Source: Methanobacteriota archaeon
Lineage (GTDB): Archaea > Halobacteriota > Methanosarcinia > Methanosarcinales > Methanoperedenaceae
Length of the DNA: 7,333 bases
Assembly: GCA_018899795.1 (NCBI GenBank)
Contig: JAHIHJ010000260.1
Coordinates: forward strand, 1-7,333
Reading direction: 5' to 3'
The position numbers and the translations under genes are program-made. The notes below the pieces were generated by a model, which made no database searches, was not told where the DNA came from, and saw only the letters and a list, made by a program, of their open reading frames with translations. Position 1 is the first letter of the stretch; each line of letters starts with the position of its first letter. Shown here piece by piece: positions 1 through 7,040 of this stretch.

Positions 1-264
1 AAAGATACCTTTGATGTGCTGCTGCTGCTTGGAGGATTCAGTTTAAAAGAGACCCTTGAAAAATCCTGGCAGGAGTTCAGGTCATTGAAGAAGATCCTCA
101 TGTTGGCTTCTGAAGGGGGTCATGTGGAACTGGATAATGTGAAACTATCTGTTGAGGAGATAGAAAGGATCGAGGGGATATTGAAGAAATATATGGATCA
201 TACTGTGAAGGTGATAAAAGGAGTGCAGGAGGAACAGAATGAGGGCGAGGAGGATGAAGGATGA
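1..264 (+). CDS. Partial hypothetical protein (5' end outside window), C-terminal 87 residues
   Basis: The reading frame is open from base 1 and ends at TGA 262-264, so this is most likely the C-terminal end of a gene starting upstream. A GTG at 16 could in principle be a start, but no ribosome binding site precedes it and the frame reads through it. The visible 87 residues begin with a hydrophobic stretch (DVLLLLGGFSL). They continue as predicted amphipathic helices (KETLEKSWQEF, LSVEEIERIEGILKKYMD) and finish in a very acidic tail (QNEGEEDEG). I see no cysteine motif, catalytic motif or convincing membrane segment, and I do not recognise the family. Its stop codon overlaps the start of the next gene by 4 bases (ATGA), which implies translational coupling and a shared transcript with the membrane-protein genes downstream. 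Function is unknown. Confidence 0.7.
   Translation, partial: KDTFDVLLLLGGFSLKETLEKSWQEFRSLKKILMLASEGGHVELDNVKLSVEEIERIEGILKKYMDHTVKVIKGVQEEQNEGEEDEG
247..253 (+). promoter_or_regulatory. Shine-Dalgarno site of the gene at 261
   Basis: GAGGAGG lies 7 bases before the ATG at 261 and is complementary to the CCUCC anti-Shine-Dalgarno core of archaeal 16S rRNA. It sits inside the coding end of the upstream gene and supports the 261 start together with the ATGA overlap. It is the only clear ribosome binding site in the window; the two downstream genes lack one this strong. Confidence 0.7.
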
Positions 265-2234
265 GGAAGGGGCTGGTTGAAAGGGGAGTAATTGTAATAT
301 TTGTGATTTTAGTGTGTGCCTCTGTATTGATTAATATTGCTGAGGCTAAAACGAAAGGCTCATATGATTATAACGAGAAAAAATTAATCTTTGAAAATGA
401 TAGTTTTAGCAAAAATACGAGTTATATAATCAATATTACTTTACTAGGCTATTCTGGACCACCCTCTAAGACTGATGATGGAAGATTAGAACTTGAGCGA
501 GATGTATTTGATTCTTCCATTGGCATAACAATAAGAGGTGATAATTTTTCTGACGATTTAACTGTCACTCCCCCAAAAAAACCTGCGCCAAAAGCCACCA
601 CTCCCATTTCAAATGAATCCGACAACACAACCCTAGCCCCTGCAACAACTGAACCTCCAAAAGACAAGCCAGTGGATCTCAAGCAACTTCTTATCAATTT
701 GGCTGCGGTCTTATTGGGTCTTGCCGGGGTTATTTTTGCATTATTTAAATTAGGAATCCTCAGATTGAAAAAAGATGAAGAGCCCCGTAGATTAAGTCAG
801 GTTCCTGAACAAACAATAGAAACCAACTATAAATTGATATTAGAATTAGATGACGGCACTGAGAGAATTCCGGACAGGACAATTGAAATCACTGATAAGA
901 ATGGAATTCTCATTGCAAATGGAAAATCTGATATCAACGGAAAATTTAGATTTGAACTGCCGAAAGATACATATATGGTCAATATAAAGGGCGGAGAAAA
1001 TTATGAAGATTATTCTAAAAAGGTAAAGCTGTCAGATGATAATAGGGTTTCATTAACCCTTCTAAAAAAGCAGCATTTACAGATAGAGGTCGTGGATGAA
1101 TCCGGCAAACCGATAAAGGGCATCTCTGTAAGGGTAACTGAATCAGGCGAAGGGATGGATGCGCCGGGAAATCCTGAGACCGACGCCAATGGTATTGCCA
1201 GATTCACGCTTTCCAGAAAAAAGAAATATAAAGCTTCCATTAATGCTATGACGCAGGATTACTCTATTCCCGGGAGTATCGAAATAACTTCTTCAGATAC
1301 TGTCAAGAAGTTCACTCTCAAAAGGAAAGAAGGTATGCTCGAAATAACGGTTACCGAGCAAGGAAAAGGACAGAATTTTGCAGGTATTCCTTTTACTGTT
1401 GTGAAGAAAGGTACTAACAATATATTGGAATTCATTTCAGATAGTAATGGTATGATAAAACAGAAAGTGCTAATCGGGGACTATACCATAAAGATCAAAC
1501 CCGGCGCTTCCCAGCTTTATGACGCATCTGAAAAGCTGGTCAATGTCCCCGAAAATATACTCGTGCCCGTGACGCTTGATCTGCGTTTCAGCTACAAGCC
1601 CAACAATCAAACCATTACTGCCATCAATAAGCATTATGAAAAACTTAACAATAGTTTTAAGGAAGTATCCGCTTACGACAAATGTATCCCGCTATTTTTC
1701 AAGAGCACTGGAGAAAGACCTCTGAAATTGATAGAGAGGATAATCAAAAGACCTGTTGAATTCCTCGGTTCCAAGACAACGCCTGATGAAATAATAAATC
1801 ATATTTTGAGCGCTGAAGAGATCATTTCAGAAGAAATTTCACGAATAATGCGCGAAAAGAGCAACGTGGATTTCTATTATTCCATCCAGAACCTGCCTCA
1901 GGTAGAGGAACTGGCTGTATCTGATTATTCACAGGAAAAATTCAATGAACTGGTTCATGATATTTCCAATTATCACAAGAACCATTTCAGGGAAATAGGC
2001 AACAAACTGCATGACATCGACACTGAACTCACGGACTTGAGCCGGAGCCTTACAATTCAACCAGTCGCTGACCTGTGGAGAACGGCGCAGAAACTTCAGG
2101 AAAATTGCAATAATGAGCCTGATGCAAAGAAAAAAGGAGTGATGTTGTTCATTAACGATAAACTGCTTGATCATGTTAGAGAAATGTACACCAGAGATGA
2201 AGTAAAGGAGCGTCTGAAAGTCAGTATGCTTTGA
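261..2234 (+). CDS. Single-pass membrane protein: sequon-rich ectodomain, three cytoplasmic beta-sandwich domains, shared helical C-terminus
   Basis: 657 residues. Residues 1-29 look like a signal peptide (basic start, hydrophobic core about 9-27, AEA-K cleavage site). The outer part, about 30-140, has six N-X-S/T sequons (N46, 52, 58, 95, 118, 122) and a Pro/Thr-rich stalk. A membrane helix at about 143-167 is followed by RLKKDEEPRR, which puts the rest in the cytoplasm by the positive-inside rule. Three beta-sandwich repeats of the carboxypeptidase-regulatory/CNA-B-like type follow (about 188-268, 271-355, 358-443), each with a turn such as SDINGKF, TDANGIA or SDSNGMI. Residues 448-657 are a predicted helical domain sharing CIP (475-477) and PVADLW (601-606) with the two genes downstream. 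No enzyme motif is visible, so the beta domains are probably structural or for binding. The start is set by the Shine-Dalgarno site and coupling to the upstream gene. Function unknown; an envelope anchor or sensor is inference. Confidence 0.85.
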   Translation: MRKGLVERGVIVIFVILVCASVLINIAEAKTKGSYDYNEKKLIFENDSFSKNTSYIINITLLGYSGPPSKTDDGRLELERDVFDSSIGITIRGDNFSDDLTVTPPKKPAPKATTPISNESDNTTLAPATTEPPKDKPVDLKQLLINLAAVLLGLAGVIFALFKLGILRLKKDEEPRRLSQVPEQTIETNYKLILELDDGTERIPDRTIEITDKNGILIANGKSDINGKFRFELPKDTYMVNIKGGENYEDYSKKVKLSDDNRVSLTLLKKQHLQIEVVDESGKPIKGISVRVTESGEGMDAPGNPETDANGIARFTLSRKKKYKASINAMTQDYSIPGSIEITSSDTVKKFTLKRKEGMLEITVTEQGKGQNFAGIPFTVVKKGTNNILEFISDSNGMIKQKVLIGDYTIKIKPGASQLYDASEKLVNVPENILVPVTLDLRFSYKPNNQTITAINKHYEKLNNSFKEVSAYDKCIPLFFKSTGERPLKLIERIIKRPVEFLGSKTTPDEIINHILSAEEIISEEISRIMREKSNVDFYYSIQNLPQVEELAVSDYSQEKFNELVHDISNYHKNHFREIGNKLHDIDTELTDLSRSLTIQPVADLWRTAQKLQENCNNEPDAKKKGVMLFINDKLLDHVREMYTRDEVKERLKVSML

Positions 2235-2281
2235 AAAGAACAGGGAAAGAAAATAAAATAAACTAAACGAGATGAATAGAT
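2235..2281 (+). promoter_or_regulatory. 47-bp AT-rich intergenic gap, possible weak archaeal promoter
   Basis: This is the largest gap between genes in the window. It contains an AT-rich tract at 2248-2262 (AGAAAATAAAATAAA) whose centre is about 27 bases before the TTG start at 2282. That is the distance expected between a TATA box and the start of a leaderless or very short-leader archaeal transcript. No convincing purine-rich BRE is seen, and the tract could simply be AT-rich spacer within an operon. No terminator-like U-run or hairpin was seen. Confidence 0.25.
2266..2281 (+). repeat. 16-bp translation-initiation-region motif, copy 1
   Basis: AACGAGATGAATAGAT directly precedes the TTG start at 2282. 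It matches AACGAGTATGAATGAT at 3879-3894 with two offsetting single-base gaps. Its ATG (2272) opens only a seven-codon out-of-frame reading. It may be a remnant of the duplication that produced the two genes, or a weak ribosome-recruiting element. Confidence 0.35.
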
Positions 2282-3880
2282 TTGGCTGGCATTGAAGAAA
2301 TTATAGGATTAATTATAGTATTAATTATTATATATATTATTCTTTACCCTATTTATTGGATTACAAATGATGCGAAAAAAAGAGGTAAAAACGGGATCTT
2401 TTGGGGAGTTGCCACTGTTTTTTTCTATGCACTTACCGCAATAATCTATTTGATAGTCAGACCTAAAGGAGACCTTGTCAAATGCCAGTATTGCGGAAAA
2501 GAAAAGCTGGAAACATTACCGCAATGCCCGCATTGTAAGGGCTCTTCCGGTTATAGAATCAATGAAGAAGTCAAACCTAAAATAGTAACCGCAATGAAAA
2601 AAGTGTATGATGAATGCCAGAACTGCGGTGAGATCACTGATGATCTGGTATTTTCTTCAGATGGCAGATTATTATGTCAGAATTGCATCAATGAGGGAAT
2701 TGCAAAAAAAAAACAGGTCGCTACGCCTCAAACAAAGCAAATTGGTCTTCCTTCCTATACCTTAATCGTTGAAGTAAAAAATGTCTTCAATAAAGAACCC
2801 CTGCCCAAAGCCACCGTTTCACTCTGGAAAGACGCAGAACGGCAGGAAAGAATAAGTGATATTGACGGGAAGGTAATTTTCGGCAAAGTGAAAGAAGGAG
2901 TTTATTCATTAATTATTAGCTCTAAAGGATTTGATGAAATAACGCAGGAAGTGAATATAAACAAAAATGATAGATTGATCTTTGAACTTCACGGAAAAGC
3001 CACTTTGAACATTAGCGTTCTTGATGCTATCAACCATGAGGGAATTGCTGATGCTATCATACGATTTGGGGACATGGAAACAATAACCGATGAAAAAGGG
3101 ATTGCGGTCATCGAAGATATTTCGTTCGGAAAATATGATATTGCTGTTACAAAAGAATCTTATTTCCAGGAGTCTGCAACTCATGATATAAAAGATATCC
3201 AGCAGAACATAAAAATATCATTGAATCCCGATATCAAGCTGGAGGAAGAGTACAGGGTTCAGGGTGAAATGCTAAAGAACTCGCTGAATGAATCCATGAA
3301 AAAACTCTCATTAGCATGCGACATGTGCATCCCGGATTATTACAGGGGGATCTGCTATGAATTGATCAAATTGAACGAAGCCATCGCTTCTACTCCGGTT
3401 TATATCTATGCAGACGGGTCATCTGGTAAAATAAATACGCTGTACAGGATGACAGGTCAGATAACCAGAGAACTCGAGAATATACTGACGAACAGTGAAA
3501 ATATCAATGAATTCATAACACTGGCTAACAACAGTTTTAAAACAAATCCGCCAGGAATAACTATCAGCCCATTCGATTATCATGATGCCATACAATCATA
3601 CATGAGCGACACGAATGAATTCTCACGAAAATACAAAGCTCAAATTTTGAATAAACTTCAGGAAACTGATAGACAGATCACAAATAACCTTCAAACTTTC
3701 AATATTAATCCGATAGCCAACCTGTGGAGCGTATCCCATAATATCATTGCGAACGCAAAAAACGAATCCGATGAAGCAGCTTCACTTTTGCTTGCGAACA
3801 TCCTGCTCGATAACACCAGGAAAATGTTCACGTTACCTGAAATTTCAAGGATATTGAGAAAAAAAATCACTTTAACATAA
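2282..3880 (+). CDS. Two-helix membrane protein with two zinc-binding motifs, two beta-sandwich domains and the shared helical C-terminus
   Basis: 532 residues. Two membrane helices (about 5-27 and 40-60) flank a short basic loop (NDAKKRGKNG), an arrangement common in small prokaryotic membrane proteins that carry zinc ribbons. Two four-cysteine motifs follow: C68-x2-C71-x10-C82-x2-C85 and C112-x2-C115-x16-C132-x2-C135, probably two structural zinc sites facing the cytoplasm. Two carboxypeptidase-regulatory-like beta-sandwich domains (about 158-236 and 240-316) align closely with the tail of the next gene: SDIDGK, IFGK, KEGVY, NKNDR and GKATL are identical in both. Residues 320-532 are the predicted helical domain with CDMCIP (346-351), PIANLW (477-482) and an LLLANILLD segment. 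The TTG start is used because an in-frame TGA lies at 2273-2275 and the next methionine is past the membrane helices. No enzyme motif is seen. The basic inter-helix loop makes the topology less certain than for the neighbours. Function unknown. Confidence 0.85.
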   Translation: MAGIEEIIGLIIVLIIIYIILYPIYWITNDAKKRGKNGIFWGVATVFFYALTAIIYLIVRPKGDLVKCQYCGKEKLETLPQCPHCKGSSGYRINEEVKPKIVTAMKKVYDECQNCGEITDDLVFSSDGRLLCQNCINEGIAKKKQVATPQTKQIGLPSYTLIVEVKNVFNKEPLPKATVSLWKDAERQERISDIDGKVIFGKVKEGVYSLIISSKGFDEITQEVNINKNDRLIFELHGKATLNISVLDAINHEGIADAIIRFGDMETITDEKGIAVIEDISFGKYDIAVTKESYFQESATHDIKDIQQNIKISLNPDIKLEEEYRVQGEMLKNSLNESMKKLSLACDMCIPDYYRGICYELIKLNEAIASTPVYIYADGSSGKINTLYRMTGQITRELENILTNSENINEFITLANNSFKTNPPGITISPFDYHDAIQSYMSDTNEFSRKYKAQILNKLQETDRQITNNLQTFNINPIANLWSVSHNIIANAKNESDEAASLLLANILLDNTRKMFTLPEISRILRKKITLT

Positions 3881-3894
3881 CGAGTATGAATGAT
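3879..3894 (+). repeat. 16-bp translation-initiation-region motif, copy 2
   Basis: AACGAGTATGAATGAT spans the end of the preceding stop codon and the ATG at 3890. It is the counterpart of the copy at 2266-2281. An out-of-frame ATG at 3886 opens five codons and overlaps the real start. No strong Shine-Dalgarno site is present at either copy. Confidence 0.35.
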
Positions 3895-6800
3895 AAAATT
3901 TAGATTATTGACCCTGATCATATTGTGTCTGATTATTTCTACAGATACAGGGGGAGCAGTTATTGAGGTCAGGGGCGCCGCTGCAAAAGAAGCAGCTACA
4001 TGGGACGCTTCAAGTTTCGCAGGTTTCTGGTATGATATTGAAACTGATAAGAGTACCGAGTCCCTGGTTGTTCGCGGTTCACTTGGTTATGATCGTACTA
4101 TTCAATCAGGCGATCTGCTGTATTACACTTCGGATGTCGCTGCGCCTTATAGAATATACAGCGCCAGAGAGCTGACCGTGGACGGTCAGACTTCGTATAA
4201 TGTGGTTGGGTGGATGGGTGAAAAGTATGTGGCTGTTAATGGAAAAGCCAATAAACTCTCCAAACTTATCCTTGAGCAGGATAACCAGGACAGCAAGGTG
4301 CTCGCAGTTGGAGAAACATGGGATATGGGAGATGGCTATACCCTTACTGCCAACTCCATTGATGCAAAAGCATCCCCGGGTCAGGTATGGTTTACTTTGA
4401 GCAAGGATGGGGTTAAGAAAGACGATAAAGTTGCTTTGCAGGGTCAGTCATACATTTTCAGGGAAACAAATCTGGCTGGAGCACCAAACGTACCTGTTTT
4501 TGTAACATATATCAATAAAATATTTCCTGGAGCAACCACCGACATGGTTGAACTGAAATATTCCTGGCTGATCTCAAAAAGCATTACATCAATTCAATCC
4601 GGTGATAAATATGGTCTTTTGAAAGTCTCAATGGCGAATGAGAATAATATCATACTGGCGAATGAACAAAGTATAGCGCTTCAAAAAGGCAGTCGGATAG
4701 ATCTGTTCGGAAATATAAAATTATATGTGGCAGACAGCGAACTTTTCATTTACTGTCCTGTCAGGATCGAGGCATCTGACAAATATTCCATAAGGGGTGA
4801 GACGGCCAAAGGTGCAACTTCCTGGAATGCCCGGAATTTTGCCGGGTTCTGGTATGACCTTAACAACGACCAGAGCACTGAAAGCCTGACTATTAGCTCA
4901 ATAAATACTGCCGGGAGATACATTGAAGCCAATGGTCTTACCTATAGAACTTCACCGGTATCTTTGAAATATATGGTCACGGCTCAAAAAAGTATCCCTG
5001 TCAATAATATGAACTATTACTCTGTTGTTGGCTGGAATGGAGACAAGTATCTTGCGATCAATGGAAAAGCAAATAAACTGCTCAGGATAATCCGTGAACT
5101 GGGAACATCTGCCTCGGATAAAAAAACCCTGACAGTTGGAGAAACATGGGATATGGGTGAAGGGTGGACATTGACCGCCAACTCCATTGATGCCAGGGCA
5201 AGCCCGAGACAGGTATGGCTTACATTGAGCAAGGATGGAGTTAAGAAAGACGATAAAGTCCTAACATCAGGTACTGAAGTTGCCAGCCCCTTATACACCT
5301 ATGTTGAGAGAAACCTTGGTGGAGAAACAGATGTTACTGTATTTGCAGTTTATATTGACAGCGTGTTCGCAGGCGCGACAACAGATATGGTGCAGTTAAG
5401 ATTTGCTTTTCTGGTTTCAAATTCTCCCGGCAGCATAAAAGTCGGTGACAGGTTTGGAGTATTCCAGGTAACAACATCAAATGATAACTCCATTGTTTTG
5501 ACCAATAAGGACAGGATCTCACTCTCTCCTGGAAATGTCGTCTTAATGGATAACATGAAATTCAAGGTTGCGAATGATCCATCGAACCTGAGGTTCTATC
5601 CTGTGGTCGAAAAGGATGCTCAGCGCGTATTTTCAATATCAGGCGCTGCTTATTCTAATACCCCATCAATTATTTCATCAACATACACGCCTCAATATAC
5701 ATATAGTACTGCCCAGCCATCAAACAATCAATCGACTGGATATGCTGTAATTCTGGTAATACTTATTATTATTTATTTTATTTACTTTTTCGGGCACAAG
5801 AAAAGCTCTCCGGAAGTTGAGAAAAAAGTCGAGAAAAAGCCAGTAAAGCCCGATAAAAAAGAAACGAAGGTGGACAAAAAGGTGAACCCAGAGAAGGAAT
5901 CGACGCCAAAGGAGATGGAAAATACATATACTCTGATAATGGAATTAAGGAACATATCAGATAAGATCCCTATCAAGAGAGCAACAGTTATCCTTGACCA
6001 TCCTGGGGGCGAAGTGTTCGAACGAACCAGCGACATCGACGGGAAAGCGATCTTTGGGAAACTCAAAGAAGGAGTGTATAGAGCCAGGATTGTTTCAAGA
6101 GGTTTTGAAGAATATTTCCGGGAATTAGATGTAAACAAAAATGACAGAATGATCATTGAACTTCGCGGAAAAGCCACGCTTTGTGTATCGGTGTATGATA
6201 TCGTTAATGGAAGACCTCTTGCCGGGGCGAAGATCAAGATCGGAGATATGGAATTAACGACCGATGAACGGGGGAACTCAGTGATACAGGATATTACCTT
6301 TGGAAGTCATACCCTGTCGGTCAGTAAAGATTCCTATAAAACAGAAGAATTATCACTGGATGTTAACGATATTACATTGAACAGGAAGATAGAATTAAAT
6401 CCTGAAACAAAGTTTGACGATGAATTGACCGTTATTGGGGAGGGGCTCAGACGGTCATTCAATGATGCCATGAAGAAGTTGTCATCTTCATGTGACATGA
6501 GCATCCCGGAATATTACAGGAGCATCTGTAGCGAGATAATAAGGGTAATTGAAACTATTGCTGCTACCCATGCATATGCAGAATCAGATCAGTCGAGGGA
6601 AAATATCTATTCTCTCTATTCTGTGGCTGAGAGGATATGCAAAGAAATGGAATTAATACTCACGAATGAAGAAAATATCAATGAGTACATCAGCATGGAA
6701 TCCAGGGGATATAGAACAACAATAGATGCAAAGATAAATATTGCGGAATATGATCCAATTATCCACCAATTCATGACCGATACAGAGGGATTCACAGGGA

Positions 6801-7039
6801 AAAATGAAAATCATATCCTCAAAAAATTGCAGATCGTGGATCAGGAGATCACGGACAATATTCAGAAATACAATGTATCTCCTGTGGCGAACCTCTGGAA
6901 TATCTCACAAAAAGTGATCAGGACAGATACAAAAGACATTTCGAAACATGCTGCATCGCTGTTATTGGGGAATATGCTACTTGATAAGACTGGTGAGATG
7001 CTCAGGAACGAAGAAATCAGAAAACGGTTAAGAAAATAA
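3890..7039 (+). CDS. S-layer tile protein (two S-layer duplication domains) fused through a membrane helix to a large cytoplasmic tail
   Basis: 1049 residues. The signal peptide is about 1-22. Two S-layer family duplication domains follow (about 25-292 and 299-574), each with FAGFWYD, VVGW, VGETWDMG, SLxxG-type turns and LSKDGVKKDDK; this is the tandem arrangement of Methanosarcinales S-layer tile proteins. A short Ser/Thr/Pro/Tyr-rich linker (575-617) leads to a membrane helix (about 618-635). Known tile proteins of this family end about there. This one continues with a Lys/Glu-rich linker (636-676, HKK first, so cytoplasmic), two beta-sandwich domains (about 679-756 and 760-836) and the helical domain (840-1049) with CDMSIP (868-873), SPVANLW and LLLGNMLLDK. 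The tail is a close paralogue of the preceding gene's C-terminal half. An in-frame TGA at 3887-3889 makes ATG 3890 the first possible start, and the signal peptide agrees. The gap to the upstream gene is 9 bases. The S-layer role is well supported by family; the role of the tail (anchor or signal relay) is inference. Confidence 0.9.
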   Translation: MIKFRLLTLIILCLIISTDTGGAVIEVRGAAAKEAATWDASSFAGFWYDIETDKSTESLVVRGSLGYDRTIQSGDLLYYTSDVAAPYRIYSARELTVDGQTSYNVVGWMGEKYVAVNGKANKLSKLILEQDNQDSKVLAVGETWDMGDGYTLTANSIDAKASPGQVWFTLSKDGVKKDDKVALQGQSYIFRETNLAGAPNVPVFVTYINKIFPGATTDMVELKYSWLISKSITSIQSGDKYGLLKVSMANENNIILANEQSIALQKGSRIDLFGNIKLYVADSELFIYCPVRIEASDKYSIRGETAKGATSWNARNFAGFWYDLNNDQSTESLTISSINTAGRYIEANGLTYRTSPVSLKYMVTAQKSIPVNNMNYYSVVGWNGDKYLAINGKANKLLRIIRELGTSASDKKTLTVGETWDMGEGWTLTANSIDARASPRQVWLTLSKDGVKKDDKVLTSGTEVASPLYTYVERNLGGETDVTVFAVYIDSVFAGATTDMVQLRFAFLVSNSPGSIKVGDRFGVFQVTTSNDNSIVLTNKDRISLSPGNVVLMDNMKFKVANDPSNLRFYPVVEKDAQRVFSISGAAYSNTPSIISSTYTPQYTYSTAQPSNNQSTGYAVILVILIIIYFIYFFGHKKSSPEVEKKVEKKPVKPDKKETKVDKKVNPEKESTPKEMENTYTLIMELRNISDKIPIKRATVILDHPGGEVFERTSDIDGKAIFGKLKEGVYRARIVSRGFEEYFRELDVNKNDRMIIELRGKATLCVSVYDIVNGRPLAGAKIKIGDMELTTDERGNSVIQDITFGSHTLSVSKDSYKTEELSLDVNDITLNRKIELNPETKFDDELTVIGEGLRRSFNDAMKKLSSSCDMSIPEYYRSICSEIIRVIETIAATHAYAESDQSRENIYSLYSVAERICKEMELILTNEENINEYISMESRGYRTTIDAKINIAEYDPIIHQFMTDTEGFTGKNENHILKKLQIVDQEITDNIQKYNVSPVANLWNISQKVIRTDTKDISKHAASLLLGNMLLDKTGEMLRNEEIRKRLRK
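3962..4765 (+). repeat. S-layer duplication domain, unit 1 (coding)
   Basis: First of two tandem units within the S-layer gene, residues about 25-292. It aligns with unit 2 at an offset of 274-276 codons. The best-preserved part is at 4305-4431, around VGETWDMG to KKDDK; identity there is visible at DNA level, including a 25-base identical run starting at 4305. Confidence 0.8.
4784..5608 (+). repeat. S-layer duplication domain, unit 2 (coding)
   Basis: Second tandem unit, residues about 299-573. The block matching unit 1 at DNA level lies at 5133-5258. The outer portions of the unit are much more diverged at both DNA and protein level, for example in the loop after the KKDDK motif. Confidence 0.8.
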
Positions 7040-7040
7040 T

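Noticed and set aside
16..264. GTG at 16 as the true start of an 82-residue gene
   Set aside because: The frame is open to base 1, no ribosome binding site precedes the GTG, and the hydrophobic sequence runs through it. A gene truncated by the window edge is the better reading.
822..1589. A metallocarboxypeptidase
   Set aside because: Only the regulatory-type beta-sandwich is present; no HxxE or other catalytic zinc ligands are visible.
2483..2686. Heme-binding CxxCH motifs, as expected in multiheme S-layer cytochromes of methane-oxidising relatives
   Set aside because: The CxxC pairs are followed by Gly, Lys or Ile, never His, and are arranged as zinc-binding units. No CxxCH was seen in the S-layer gene.
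3963..4400. Two plus-strand small open frames within the S-layer gene
   Set aside because: Both are shadows in another frame over conserved S-layer domain coding sequence; no family-like protein or ribosome binding site.
5782..6237. 151-residue minus-strand open frame
   Set aside because: It lies wholly inside the well-supported S-layer fusion gene, opposite the Lys/Glu linker and first beta domain. Its Ser/Phe-rich composition is what the reverse complement of Lys/Glu-rich coding sequence gives.
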